DNA from: CAZPXZ01 sp965219495
GTDB lineage: Bacteria > Pseudomonadota > Alphaproteobacteria > Rhodobacterales > CAZPXZ01
Length of the DNA: 64,000 nt
Direction of reading: 5' to 3'
Assembly: GCA_965219495.1 (NCBI GenBank)
Contig: OZ244777.1
Coordinates: 1,240,001 to 1,304,000 of the forward strand
Positions 34,415-44,578 of the stretch are shown in pieces. The first letter of the stretch is position 1; the number at the start of each line of letters is the position of its first letter. The position numbers and the translations under genes were made by a program. The notes under the pieces were generated by a model that had not been told where the DNA came from, made no database searches, and worked only from the letters and a program-made list of their open reading frames with translations.

Positions 34415-34897
34415 TTACTTTGACGCCCAGCAATTTTGGCGATTTCGTTTGACAGGATGCGAAGCGGCTTGCCCGTGCCGATGGCGCGAACGGGTATCCG
34501 CGACGGTGTCTGTGACCACTGACACACCGTGACCTCCTATGTGCAGCACCCTGATCGTTGGACCGGTGACCAGTCCAAGACAGCCTTCCCCCTGCACATC
34601 AAGCGCGAGGCCTCCATAGTCTTCATCAATTGCCATGCGCCCATGAAGAGACGCCGTGTCCTGATCGAACAGTAGCATGGTGCTGTCCGACAAGCTTGCG
34701 AGCGCGGTCGAGAACCTCGGATGCAAATGCGTGGCGCAACGGGCACGACAAGCGTTCACGTAAACGGCGTCGTGCAGGCTCGATGCAGTAGAATCGGGCG
34801 CAGCCATACGCCGAAACGATTCCGAATCTTCTCCATCGAGTGGCAGAAAGTCACTTGCGCGAGTTCTCTCACAATGCACCGGGTTGGGACTAATCAA
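34415..34897 (-). CDS. Hypothetical protein, unrecognised
   Basis: A 160-residue frame upstream of def. The middle (MLLFDQDTASLHGRMAIDEDYGGLALDVQGEG in pieces, then GLVTGPTIRVLHIGG and GVSVVTDTVADTRSRH) looks protein-like, with alternating hydrophobic residues typical of beta structure, but I cannot assign a family. No ribosome binding site stands out, and the ends look unrelated, so it may be a remnant or a chance frame. The rest of 34323-35232, including the stretch before the CoA-ester lyase, contains no gene I can support. Confidence 0.25.
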   Translation of the reverse strand: MISPNPVHCERTRASDFLPLDGEDSESFRRMAAPDSTASSLHDAVYVNACRARCATHLHPRFSTALASLSDSTMLLFDQDTASLHGRMAIDEDYGGLALDVQGEGCLGLVTGPTIRVLHIGGHGVSVVTDTVADTRSRHRHGQAASHPVKRNRQNCWASK

Positions 34898-35232
34898 GAA
34901 CCTGCGGCCTCCCGCGATCTACTGCCAGAGAAAATTGACTGGCGGCCCCTTCATGCTGGTTGTGGGCGACCGCCAAGCAAAATGCGATCGACGGGTCTGC
35001 CCGTTCGTCTGCACATTCTCCTGTCGGCGTACCCGGGCGGTCGATTTCCAGTGCCGTCATCGAGATCCCCTTCTACCTTCGACAGGCAGTTTGCAATTTA
35101 TCTCGTACCGGCATTGCGCGCATGCCGCAGCAGAGACTCCTCTGCAAGGATGTGCTTGGAATCCGACGCACGGCTCCATATCTTTCCAGAAGTGCATCTG
35201 CGCACAGTAATTATCCAATAGGGAAAAATCCC

Positions 35233-36213
35233 ATGAGCTTCATTACCCAGCCCCGGCCGCCCTCGAGACCCAATCGGTGCCAATTGTTCGGCCCTGCGTC
35301 GAGACCCGAACTCTTTCAGAAGATGGCCGCAAGCGCAGCCGATGTGGTCAATTTGGATCTGGAAGATTCCGTTGCGCCGTCCGAGAAACACGCCGCGCGC
35401 GAACACGCGATCAAGGCTGTTAACGAAGTGAATTGGGGAGAAAAGTCGCTTTCCGTTCGAATAAACGGGCTGGACACTGAGTTCTGGTACCGTGACGTGG
35501 TGGATCTCCTGGAAGGCTGCGGGGAGCGCCTGGATCTGATCATGATCCCCAAAGTTGGCCGGGCGGCTGACCTGTATGCTGTGGAAGCGCTGGTTGCAGC
35601 GGTCGAGGCAGCGAAGGGCCGCAAGAAACGAATTGGCTTCGAGCTCATCATCGAAACCGCCGCGGGAATTGCGAACGTTGACGAGATTGCCGCCGCAACC
35701 ACCCGGCTTGAATCGATGAGTTTTGGCGTTGCGGATTATTCAGCTTCACTGGGCATGCGTGTGACTGGAATCGGCGGGGCACAGCCGGACTACCGCATGC
35801 TAGACGATTCTACGGACGGCGGTGAGCGCGCCTCCACACTTGCCGATCCCTGGCATTATCCGATTGTTCGCATGGTCGCGGCCTGCCGCATGCACGGTAT
35901 CCTTCCGGTCGACGGCCCCTTTGGCGATTTCTCCGATTCTGACGCGTACCGCGCGCATGCCCTTCGCGTCGTCACGCTTGGTTGCGTCGGAAAATGGGCG
36001 GTTCACCCCAAGCAAGTCGCCCTTGCCAACGAAGTCTTTACACCTTCCGACGAAGTGTACGAGAAAGCGAAGCGAATTCTCGCGGCAATGAAAGAAGCGG
36101 AAGAACGCGGCGAAGGCGCTACGGTCCTCGACGGAAAATTGATCGATATCGCCTCTTGCCGGCAAGCCGAGGGGATCGTTCAACAAGTAGAAACCATTCG
36201 GCGCCTCGGATAA
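35233..36213 (+). CDS. CoA ester lyase (HpcH/HpaI aldolase/citrate lyase family), malyl-CoA lyase-like
   Basis: The 326-residue protein matches malyl-CoA / beta-methylmalyl-CoA lyases. It has LFGPASRPELFQKM, DVVNLDLEDSVAPSEK, IMIPKVG, IGFELIIETAAGI with a metal-binding Glu, SFGVADYSASLGM and GKWAVHPKQVALANE. Such enzymes split or form malyl-CoA from acetyl-CoA and glyoxylate in the ethylmalonyl-CoA or serine-cycle routes. The ATG at 35233 begins the conserved sequence. It is followed 21 bases on by accA on the same strand, hinting at co-expression in acetyl-CoA metabolism. Confidence 0.88.
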   Translation: MSFITQPRPPSRPNRCQLFGPASRPELFQKMAASAADVVNLDLEDSVAPSEKHAAREHAIKAVNEVNWGEKSLSVRINGLDTEFWYRDVVDLLEGCGERLDLIMIPKVGRAADLYAVEALVAAVEAAKGRKKRIGFELIIETAAGIANVDEIAAATTRLESMSFGVADYSASLGMRVTGIGGAQPDYRMLDDSTDGGERASTLADPWHYPIVRMVAACRMHGILPVDGPFGDFSDSDAYRAHALRVVTLGCVGKWAVHPKQVALANEVFTPSDEVYEKAKRILAAMKEAEERGEGATVLDGKLIDIASCRQAEGIVQQVETIRRLG

Positions 36214-36234
36214 ATCGCTGCCGGAGGATTCCTC

Positions 36235-37191
36235 GTGACCGCGTATTTGCCATTTGAGCGAAGCGCCGCGGAACTTGAGGAACGAATTGCGGATCTTCGC
36301 GCCAAGGCGCGCGAGGATCCGGAATTTGATGTCGAGAACGAAATTCGCGAACTCGAGAAGAGAGTCGAAGAGCGGCTTGCCGACATCTACACCAAACTGA
36401 CGCCTTGGCAGCGGTGCCAGATCGCCCGCCATCCGGGACGTCCACACGCCTCAGACTTCGCCAAGGAACTGCTGACCGAATTTGTGCCTCTCGCCGGCGA
36501 CCGCGCGTTCGCCGAAGATAGCGCAATCATTGGCGGTCCCGCACGATTTCGCGACCAGCCCCTGATGTTCATCGGACAGGAAAAAGGGTTTGACACCCAG
36601 TCCCGCCTTGAGCGCAACTTCGGCATGGCGAGGCCTGAAGGGTACCGCAAGATCGGGCGGTTGATGGACTTGGCAGACCGTTTCGACTTGCCGGTCGTCA
36701 CGATCGTCGACACGCCAGGCGCCTATCCGGGGCGAGGCGCCGAGGAACGGGGGCAAGCGGAGGCCATCGCCCGAACCATCGAAAAGAGCCTTGTCCTGAA
36801 GGTACCGACGGTTGCCATTGTCCTTGGCGAGGGAGGATCCGGCGGCGCCGTGGCCTTGGCTACCGCGAACCGGGTGATCATGTTGGAACACGCGTTCTAT
36901 TCGGTGATTTCGCCCGAGGGCTGTGCTTCGATTCTCTGGCGAGACGCAGAAAAGGCGGAAAGCGCAGCGGCCGCACTTCGGTTGACTGCGCCCGACCTGA
37001 TCGAGTTTGGTGTCGTTGACCGAATCGTGAACGAGCCCGCCGGCGGCGCGCACCGCGACCCTGCATTCACATTGAAGGCCACCGGTGATGCGCTCGCTGC
37101 CGAACTCGAAGAACTCGCAAAATTGCCGTGTGAAAATATTCGCGCCGGGCGAAATGCCAAGTTTCTGGCGATAGGGGCTACTCTACAGTAA
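36235..37191 (+). CDS. accA: Acetyl-CoA carboxylase carboxyltransferase subunit alpha
   Basis: AccA is half of the carboxyltransferase that makes malonyl-CoA for fatty acid synthesis. The 318-residue protein has the N-terminal coiled helix (AAELEERIADLRAKA), RNFGMARPEGYRKIGRLM, DTPGAYPGRGAEERGQ and GEGGSGGAVALATANRV. The start is a GTG at 36235 behind GGAGG. Its 3' end overlaps the convergent plsC gene by 9 bases. Confidence 0.96.
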   Translation: MTAYLPFERSAAELEERIADLRAKAREDPEFDVENEIRELEKRVEERLADIYTKLTPWQRCQIARHPGRPHASDFAKELLTEFVPLAGDRAFAEDSAIIGGPARFRDQPLMFIGQEKGFDTQSRLERNFGMARPEGYRKIGRLMDLADRFDLPVVTIVDTPGAYPGRGAEERGQAEAIARTIEKSLVLKVPTVAIVLGEGGSGGAVALATANRVIMLEHAFYSVISPEGCASILWRDAEKAESAAAALRLTAPDLIEFGVVDRIVNEPAGGAHRDPAFTLKATGDALAAELEELAKLPCENIRAGRNAKFLAIGATLQ

Positions 37192-37917
37192 GAACGATCG
37201 GTTCGAACTGCGCTCCCCCTCTCTGCGCAACGAATCAGAAGCCGATTCCACTGCGGCTTCAATCCGCGCCAATGCCTGATCTTGTTCGAGGCCCGGCCGA
37301 ATCGGAGGGAGAAACTCCACAACGGCGATTCCGGGCCTGCGCAGTACGCTGTTCCGTCCCCAAAAGACTCCCGTGTTCGTGGCGGCCGGAACGCAAGGCA
37401 ATCCTGTATCGACATATGCGGCCGCGACTCCGGCCCGGAAAGGCCGACGGGCGCCGGGCGTCACCCGCGTTCCTTGCGGGTAAATCACCAGTTGTCCGAG
37501 TTCGCCCTTGGCTTTTCGAATCGCAGCGAGCATCGCCTCCAGCGCTGTGCGGCCGGCCGACCGGTCGACCACTATGCACCCCAACCCCTTGGCGTACCAG
37601 CTAAACACAGGTGTGAATCGCAGTTCCTTCTTCATCACGAAGCGCGGTGTATCCAATACCGAGAGCAGGATGAGTACGTCGAGAAAGGACTGATGTTTGC
37701 TTGCAATCAGGACTTCGCCTTGGGGAATTTCGCCCCGCACTTCGGTCCGAAGTCCGCAGATCTGCTTCAACGCAAACATCATTGCCTGGCAGAATGTTTG
37801 CACGAATTTCGCCGTCAGGCGACGGGACAGAAACGTTACCGGCGCAAGCACGATGCCAAAAAGCGTCATATTGGTATAGAAGAATGCTTCGAAGAGGAGC
37901 GAGCGAAACAGCACCAT
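37183..37917 (-). CDS. plsC: 1-acyl-sn-glycerol-3-phosphate acyltransferase
   Basis: PlsC acylates lysophosphatidic acid in the inner membrane. The ~244-residue protein has an N-terminal membrane helix, the catalytic HX4D motif as SKHQSFLD, and the substrate motif YPQGTRVTPG. The frame is open to 38100, but the ATG ending at 37917 precedes the membrane helix and gives the usual length. It diverges from the zinc-ribbon gene across only 36 bases and converges on accA with a 9-base overlap. Confidence 0.9.
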   Translation of the reverse strand: MVLFRSLLFEAFFYTNMTLFGIVLAPVTFLSRRLTAKFVQTFCQAMMFALKQICGLRTEVRGEIPQGEVLIASKHQSFLDVLILLSVLDTPRFVMKKELRFTPVFSWYAKGLGCIVVDRSAGRTALEAMLAAIRKAKGELGQLVIYPQGTRVTPGARRPFRAGVAAAYVDTGLPCVPAATNTGVFWGRNSVLRRPGIAVVEFLPPIRPGLEQDQALARIEAAVESASDSLRREGERSSNRSFLL

Positions 37918-37953
37918 GAGAATTAACCCGATAGCCTGGAGCAAAGCGTCTGC

Positions 37954-38358
37954 ATGAATACAGAGACCGGCACGGAATCTCTTCCAATGATGGTTGTAGC
38001 CTGCCCGAACTGCAAGACTCGCTATCGGGTCCGGGCGTTCGAAATCCGCGAGGGCGGGCGGCGGGTGCGCTGCCAGAAATGTTCCAAAACCTGGACACAT
38101 TATCCCGCCTCTGCGGCTACCACCACGACCGCGGTGGCGGCCAACGCGAAGAGCGATATTGATCGGGACGCGACTGACCGGTTCTGGACAAGATTCTGGT
38201 GGACCTACAGTATGCTTTCCGTCGTGCTCGTCCTGGTCGCCATATTCGCGTTCCGCGAAGATATCGCGTCGTCCACACCTGGACTGACAACGGCGGTCAA
38301 TGCCTATGCGGACTGGATCTGGAGCATTTTGAATTGGCTCAAGTCACAATGGTCCTAG
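37954..38358 (+). CDS. Zinc-ribbon (MJ0042-type) single-pass membrane protein
   Basis: The 134-residue protein has an N-terminal MJ0042 zinc ribbon (CPNCKTRYRV...VRCQKCSKTW, two CxxC knuckles) and one membrane helix at about residues 84-104 (MLSVVLVLVAIFAF). Such small proteins are common in alphaproteobacteria and have no assigned function. It lies back to back with plsC. The 167 bases between it and the next gene show nothing. Confidence 0.8.
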   Translation: MNTETGTESLPMMVVACPNCKTRYRVRAFEIREGGRRVRCQKCSKTWTHYPASAATTTTAVAANAKSDIDRDATDRFWTRFWWTYSMLSVVLVLVAIFAFREDIASSTPGLTTAVNAYADWIWSILNWLKSQWS

Positions 38359-38525
38359 TGACCGGAGGCCGTTCCATCCAGATCTATATTCACCTTGTGC
38401 GATAGCTCTTCCAACGCTCGAAAACTTTGCAGTGAATTCTTGAAAATTCGCGTCCTCCAGAATTATTGAACTGGCGAAAACCAACCAGACAACGCGAGGC
38501 GAACGGCCCTTCCAGAAGAAGCAAT

Positions 38526-39410
38526 CTACGGCACGAAAACAGCCTTCTGCGTTTCCCGCGCGTGAAACATTCTGAATGCTTCGGCGGCATCATCCAGAGA
38601 AAAGCGATGGCTGATCATGCGCTCAACCGGCATTTGGCGCTCAACGATGAACTTCGCAATCTCTGGAAATTCCCACATGGCGAAATACCACCCACCGATG
38701 ACGGTGAGAAATTTGCGAATCATCTGGTCGCTCGGATTGACGGTGGTTTCACGGGACTCGCCGATCAACGCCACTCTACCCCAGCGCCGCGCCGCATCGA
38801 GCAGTGAATTCTGTGCAGCCGGGCTGCCGGAACACTCAATTCCAACGTCGACGCCCTCTCCCCCCGTCAACTCTCTCAATTGCTCAGGCGCATCGCCTAG
38901 ACGCGCGTCCACACATTCGTCGACGCCCAGACCGTGAGCCATTGCGAGCCTGAAATCGAGTACATCGACAGCAAGGACGCGCGCTCCTCGGGCCAACGCG
39001 ACAAGTACGGCAGCCGCACCCATTGGGCCAATTCCGGAAACCGCGACCGTATCCCCGCCGGATACGTCCAAACGCTTTTGCGTGCTGTATTGCGTACCGA
39101 TCATGTCCGTCGAAAGGGATGCCACCTCGAAATTCATTTCGTCAGGTACTGGCATGCAGTTGGCCACCGGAACCACCAGATACTCAGCATCTCCCCCATC
39201 GACGTCGAAACCGACGCATTTCCAATCTGCACAGAGCATCCGGTACCCGCGAAGGCACCAACGGCAACTGCCACAACCGATCGCCAGATACACGGCAACT
39301 CTGTCTCCCACAGCGAAATTTCCTGTCGTTCCCCCGCCGAGAGCGGCGATTTCACCGGCCGCTTCGTGTCCAGGAATGATCTGGCCGGTTCCCGCGACTG
39401 CTCCTCCAAC
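38526..39410 (-). pseudogene. Zinc-dependent alcohol dehydrogenase, C-terminal part (split by ISKra4-like element)
   Basis: Reading from the element boundary, the frame gives IIPGHEAAGEI (catalytic zinc His-Glu), GCGSCRWCLRGYRMLC (structural zinc Cys cluster), then the Rossmann part AVSGIGPMGAAAVLVALARGA and the C-terminal FSLDDAAEAFRMF. This is a medium-chain dehydrogenase/reductase of the threonine/sorbitol dehydrogenase type. Its first ~50 residues lie on the far side of the insertion at 41070-41224. An 8-base duplication CCTCCAAC marks both sides. As the last gene of the sugar operon it probably oxidised a sugar or polyol. The frame itself is otherwise intact, so this insertion alone broke it. 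Confidence 0.85.
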
Positions 39411-41069
39411 GGGTGTAGTTCTTGTATGGCAAAAGGAAGTTCTTGAGCACCAAGGAGTTAGTGAAATCTCTGGAGCTGGTTTCGGTTTTTTTGTGACAAG
39501 GGGTGGTTTCGGGGGTGGATTTTGTCACGAAAGGTTGATTTTGACGAGACATCGGGAGTGCTCCCGACCGCAAGATGCGGTATCTTGGCATTAGCTAATC
39601 TCAAGATATGGAGCACTCTGATGCCAGTATTGCAGTTTCCGGCCGACCCGTCCACAGGCGTTTTCGACCTTCCTTCGGTGTACGCGCCGTCGCGTCAGCT
39701 TGTTGAGGACGCGGCCTTCCGATTTTCGGGTTTATGCATGGAGTTGCTGGGATCCGGCTTGGCGTTGCGCGACTTTGAAGCCTTCGAGCGGGAACTGGAA
39801 TCGGTGGGGCGGGAGGTTTGCCGTCCGGTGCTGGCGGCGGCGATTGGAAGCCTGGATGATGGGGCGCCCTCGGTGACGCGCGACGGAAAGAACTACAGCC
39901 GGGTTGCGCCGACCCCGAAAACGATCCAGACATCGCTGGGAGCTGTCCGGTTCTGGCGGCCTCGCTACCGCCGGGAGAGCGAGGCTTCGCTGGTTCCGGT
40001 GGATGAAGCGCTGGGCCTTGTGGATGACGATTTCACGCCGCTGGCTGGTCGGCGGGCGTTGTTGCTGATGAGCGACAACACGGCGCGGGAATGCGTGACG
40101 CTTTGCGACGAACTGGGGGGCATGCAGCCGTCGGTGAGCAGCTTGCAGCGTTTGACGCAGGAAGCGGCGAGCCGATGGGAAGCGGTTTCCGGGGAAGCGC
40201 TTGAGCAGGTCCACGCGGGCGAGGTCCCGGAGGCGGCGGTGACGGCTTGCGTCTCGCTGGACGGCGTCATGGTGCCGATGCGGGCGGGAGAGGCCGGCCA
40301 AACGGCCGCCGGATACCGTGAAGCGGGTTGCGGAACGGTTTCCTTTCACGATGCCGGGGGAGAGCGGCTGAAAACGCTGTATTTCGGCCGCATGCCTGAA
40401 GGCGGCAAGATCTCGCTCAAGGCGCAGCTTCGCGCCGATGTCGCATCCATCGCTCGCTTGCGACCCGATATTCGGATTACCACCGTCGCCGACGCCGCCC
40501 CCGATAACTGGAGCTTCTTGTCGACCCTCGCGCCCGACGCGCCGCAGGTGATCGACTTCTGGCACGCGGCCCAGCATCTGCGGGCCGCAGCCGATGCTGC
40601 GTTCGGAGCCGACTGCGGGAACGGCGGAAAATGGTTTGAGAAATACCGCGGCATCCTGCGCGAGCAAACCCGAGGCATCGACAAAGTCATCCGCGCCTTG
40701 CGCTACCTTTGCGGCAAACATCCGAAAGCCCGTCAGGACCTCAAACGGGAGTTGAACTTCTTTCGCAAACATCGCCACCGCATGCGCTACCAAAACTGGG
40801 CCGACCAAAACCTGCCGATTGGCTCGGGAATCGTCGAGGCCGCAAATCGCACTCTGATCGCTCAGCGATTGAAATGCTCCGGACAGCGCTGGGGAAAGAA
40901 CGGAGGGCAGGCAGTGTTGAGCATCCGCGCCCTCGTCGCATCCAACCGCTTCGATGCCGCGTGGAAGGCAATCGTCAGTACATGGAAGACGCCCCAAAAC
41001 GACAACAACTCAAGAAAGCTCCTCAAATCCGCAGCATGAATGGAACTTTGCCATACTGGACTCGCACCC
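39411..41069 (+). mobile_element. ISKra4-family insertion sequence
   Basis: The element is 1659 bases long. Its ends are imperfect inverted repeats of about 23 bases: the left begins GGGTG and continues to TATGGCAAA, and the right, reverse-complemented, does the same. It is flanked by an 8-base direct repeat, CCTCCAAC, at 39403-39410 and 41070-41077. It carries one intact transposase gene. Removing the element and one repeat rejoins the alcohol dehydrogenase frame. The clean ends and intact transposase suggest a recent insertion. Confidence 0.9.
39621..41039 (+). CDS. ISKra4-family transposase
   Basis: The ~472-residue protein is a DDE transposase of the ISKra4 type. Likely catalytic residues are the Asp in VSLDGVMVPM, the Asp in TTVADAAPDNW and the Glu in GSGIVEAANRTLIAQRLK. 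The ATG at 39621 has GGAG seven bases upstream; the frame is open further back but without family-like sequence. It fills most of the element and appears intact and functional. Confidence 0.88.
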   Translation: MPVLQFPADPSTGVFDLPSVYAPSRQLVEDAAFRFSGLCMELLGSGLALRDFEAFERELESVGREVCRPVLAAAIGSLDDGAPSVTRDGKNYSRVAPTPKTIQTSLGAVRFWRPRYRRESEASLVPVDEALGLVDDDFTPLAGRRALLLMSDNTARECVTLCDELGGMQPSVSSLQRLTQEAASRWEAVSGEALEQVHAGEVPEAAVTACVSLDGVMVPMRAGEAGQTAAGYREAGCGTVSFHDAGGERLKTLYFGRMPEGGKISLKAQLRADVASIARLRPDIRITTVADAAPDNWSFLSTLAPDAPQVIDFWHAAQHLRAAADAAFGADCGNGGKWFEKYRGILREQTRGIDKVIRALRYLCGKHPKARQDLKRELNFFRKHRHRMRYQNWADQNLPIGSGIVEAANRTLIAQRLKCSGQRWGKNGGQAVLSIRALVASNRFDAAWKAIVSTWKTPQNDNNSRKLLKSAA

Positions 41070-41224
41070 CCTCCAACAATAGGGTCACCGTCGTAGAGAG
41101 TCATGTCGCTCCGACAAAGCGCCGATACGTGCACGCGAACGAGCGCCTCGCCAGCACCCGGTACCGGGTCTTCCCGTTCCACTACATCAACCTGCTGCGA
41201 ATCGGGCAAGGGTACTGCCTTCAT
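41070..41224 (-). pseudogene. Zinc-dependent alcohol dehydrogenase, N-terminal part
   Basis: From the ATG ending at 41224, with AGGAGG just upstream, the frame reads the first strands of a medium-chain dehydrogenase (GEALVRVHVSALCRSDMTLYDGD), including the catalytic zinc Cys in ALCRSD. It then runs into the ISKra4-like element at 41069. The matching C-terminal part is at 38526-39410. It starts 38 bases after the end of the GH32-like pseudogene, so the two belonged to one transcription unit. Confidence 0.85.
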
Positions 41225-41262
41225 CTGTCCTCCTACGCGTTGTTACGGAAAAATGGGAAATT

Positions 41263-42783
41263 TTATCCCGATTTTCGCTCACCAGCCTTGAAAGGAAATT
41301 TATTTCGGAAATCCAGGACGCCGGAACTTTGCCCGGCCTTCCTCCACAAACAAGCCGAATGCCACGTCGAATTCTCATAGATTCGGTAACTGGCTACAAC
41401 CTGTTCGGCTACGAAACACTCGACTGCAGAGTCGTACCTCAGAACCTGCACGCGATACCGGCCATTGGAATGCGTGTAAGCCAGGTGCCGCTCCACCAGC
41501 GGTGAATCGATCTCCTAACGTACCTCGATTCCATGCCGTTCGTTCAGTACAAAGCCCTCCCAATGCGGGTCCATGTTGGTTGGCCAACGATCCAGGACGA
41601 CCTGCTCCTTCATTGGCTCGATTCTCAGGAAGTAGCCCGTCTCAAGGTCGCTTCCCTGCGGTCCGATCAGGATGCCTACAGTTTCGGTTCGCGATGTCGG
41701 TTCAATCTCGACGTCAAAAATCACATCGTGCCTTCCCGGTCCCCTCAGGAACGTAAACGCGTAGGTTCCTGTCGCATCGCAACGGATCTCGTCCGCGTTC
41801 TCGTTCCAATTTCCCAGTTGTGGATCAAACGAATGTGAAACCGGAACGCTGTAACTCGCGTCAACCTCGGGCACCAAGCGCGAAATCATTGTTCCGTCTT
41901 CAAGTGAGACTAACTCTCGCGGGGAACCAAGCTATCCGCCCCATACCCAGTCGCCTTTCGGCTCGTGATAAGCGCGATAAGGAATCCAGGCAAAAGTTGC
42001 ACGCCTTGTTCCGTCGCTTGCGGACTTGGCTGCACAGAACCGCCGCCCGTCCAGCGTATCGAGCCCTCGGCTTTCCCACGGCCCCTCGGGCGAAGGCGCC
42101 ACACGATAAGTCGTCTGTGGTCTTTCGGAATAGCGGGACTTCACGATATACCACCAATTGCTCAGTCGAAAGTTTTCCGGGCACTCGGAAAAATGCGTCA
42201 GCATCGAGGAAAACATCGGTTCCTGAACTTCCCAGTTGTCGAGATCGTCAAAGTGGGCGATCGCGAGTATTCCGCGCCGGTGCAGCGGTCAGTTATTGGA
42301 CCGTGCTCCAAGAAACATGGAGAACCGGTTGTTGGCCTCGTCCCAGCACACATAGGGATCACGCCAGTCGATTGTCTCGTACCAACGTTCGTCGGGCACA
42401 AGGATCGGGTTGTTCCCGACTTTTTCCCAGGTGATGAGATCGGTGCTTAAGGCCTTGCAAATGGTCTGCCGCGATACTGACCTCCGATCATGGGCGGTGT
42501 AATAGAAATGGAAGACGCCCTTGTGGGCAATTACCGACCCCGTCCATATCCCGTCGCCATCGCGCTCGCCGGAATTTCCCGGGCCAAAGGAATCCGGCAG
42601 AATTTCCTAGTTCACAAGATCATCGGAAACCAGGTGCGCAGTAGAAACGCAGGCGCGCTCGGGCCATTTCCGGGCATCGACCGGCGGCTGGGAGAAAAAT
42701 CTGTGCCACTTCCCGTCATGATAGAACGGCGTCGTGTCGCCGGCGGCGGCTCCGCGTTCCGGAGCGTATCCAAAGAGCCTCAT
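41263..42783 (-). pseudogene. GH32-like glycoside hydrolase, copy 1 (several stops and frameshifts)
   Basis: From the ATG ending at 42783 the fragments rejoin into a five-bladed-propeller hydrolase: TTPFYHDGKWHRFF, GIWTGSVIAHKGVFHFYYTAHD, YETIDWRDPYVCWDEANN (the RDP motif), HFSECPENFRLSNWWYIV (the ECP acid/base motif) and a beta-sandwich tail. In-frame stops follow SDDLVN, LGARSNN and GDWVWGG, and a frame change occurs near 41505. The second copy at 48917-50450 is similar throughout. GH32 enzymes release fructose from fructosides, but the typical N-terminal WMNDPNG is absent, so the substrate is unsure. Confidence 0.75.
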
Positions 42784-42893
42784 TCTGCCTTCCTTTCCTC
42801 ACTCTTTCCGTTTGGAATATCGAGCCCCGAATCGGCGCGAGCCAATCGATTCATATCCAAGTGCAGACGCCACAGGAGACCGGCGCAAAACGT

Positions 42894-44338
42894 TCACAAC
42901 TTGTAGAAGCGCTCCAGCGGCTGAACAGCCACCGCGATGGGATCTTCCATTTTCTCCGCTTCGCCTTCCCAGTCCGGAAACTGCCCATACGCCGACCAGA
43001 TCGTGGCTCCCGAGGGCATCTCAGGATACTCGTTTTCTCCGTCTGTCCCACAGTTCACCCAACCGGAAACGTACCGCTGGACAATTTGCATTCGCGGGAT
43101 CGTCCGATTGACGTAACGGACGAATGAGTACCCGGTCACGGGACTGTATTCGCAGGTCTTGCGCGCATTCAAGGGAAATATGGTCTGCGTCGGCTCGCGA
43201 TTCACGTCGACAAAATCCTCGGTGAACTTCATCAGGGTGTGCTGCGTATCGCTCCAGACAATTTCGTTCGCGGACTTCCAAATTCGTTCCGTTTCTTCGC
43301 GCAACACTGACTCCGGCAACAATTCCTCCATCACGCAAAACAGCCGCCAGCAATGTTCCCAACTCCACTGGGACGGATCCTCGCTCGGGTGGATTCCCAG
43401 ATTCTCCATTGCCTTTGCGATGAGGTCGGGTTCCCGTTTCTGGAGATCCTCTATCCGGGCAAGCAGGATTTCGGCATACAGATCGCCCGCTCGATAACGC
43501 GTGCCGTCATGATGCTTGTATGCGGACAGTAACAGGTTACCCTTACCGCTCTCCATTTCGTCTCCCACCGTTATCCGGTTACGGCATTCCCTGCCGTCGA
43601 TTACCGTTTCGTATTCGTCGGAGTAATAGCTCCGTACGAACCAGTGAGACTTGTGAAAGAAACGCCACCGAACATCGAGATTCTTCGAATGCAGTTCTGG
43701 CCGCAGGCCATCCGGAACCCTAACCCGCATGCGATACTCACATACGACAGGCCCTTCCGAGATGGGCTCGAAGCCTGCAATGGCATGGGCAGGCGGATTT
43801 ACGAGTCCGTTTTCCGGAGTGAAAAATGGGCCGTACACGCCTCCAAAGGCGTTTCCGTTGTTCTCGATCAGGTTGACGCCCTGCCGGTTGCGTTCGAAGT
43901 GACGAATGCCCCACTTGCTGCCTCAGTCACCTCCGGCGGTACCAGCGCATAATTCAATCGTGTAGGCGCCCGTATCCAGCCGCCGGTATCCATCCTTCAG
44001 TTCGGGCTGCAGCCTGCGAATGCCTTCGGCTCCTTCATCCGGCAGCGAACGGTCCGACAGATAGAGGTAGTAGGTTTGTCGCGCCTGACCTGCAGGTACG
44101 TTCGCCAAGAAGCAAACATTGGCAGATTTCATCCGCCCGTCATTCGTTTCGTGCGCGTGGAGAACCTGAACGGGCACCATATTCCCGCTCTCGTCCGTCA
44201 CGCGAATGCCGCTGGCAACCGGCTGAAAAATCGGAAAATGCAAGGCTACTTCCGTCGGTTCGTCAACGCGCGCGCGCCGGGACTATGTACGTTGATTGAA
44301 ATCCGATGGCTTGTGGGTTCAATTCTCCAATTCTCCAT
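42894..44338 (-). pseudogene. Unrecognised protein of about 480 residues, broken
   Basis: The gene starts at an ATG ending at 44338 (MENWRIEPTSHRISINVHSPG). A frame change follows within a GCGCGCGCGC run at 44265-44274. The next part reads VDEPTEVALHFPIFQPV and is stopped by an in-frame TGA at 43923-43925. From there the same frame continues for over 330 residues to 42894 (WGIRHFERNRQGVNLIENNG, FHKSHWFVRSYYSDEYETVIDG, YVNRTIPRMQIVQRYVSGWV). I do not recognise the family. Aromatic-rich composition and its place between the ABC ATPase and a GH32-like gene suggest a carbohydrate-active or binding protein, which is inference only. Confidence 0.6.
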
Positions 44339-44361
44339 GAAAGTCATTCCCTCCAGTTAAC

Positions 44362-44578
44362 TCAATGTGTCGTGGCCTGTTCTTCGATGCGTTGCCCGGA
44401 TTGGGCGTCAAACATATGCACGTCCATAGGATCGACCGACAATTGCACCTGTCCGCCTCCCGCGAAATCAATGCGTTCCAGGGACTGCACCCATCTTCAC
44501 CATTTTGCCTTTCTCCGGAACGCTAACCGACTGCAACACAAGGCGCCGCGATTTTGTCGCGGGTCCTGTTGGCACTAC
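44362..44578 (-). pseudogene. Sugar ABC transporter ATPase (UgpC/MsiK type), C-terminal TOBE part
   Basis: This short stretch encodes the end of a CUT1-type ATPase: IDFAGGGQVQLSVDPMDVHMFDAQSGQRI, the usual last TOBE strands. The part nearest the IS reads VVPTGPATKSRRLVLQS and continues the frame of the N-terminal piece at 46475-47579 once the IS1634-like element and one TGGCACTAC repeat are removed. A frame change near 44490 separates the two parts. Confidence 0.7.
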
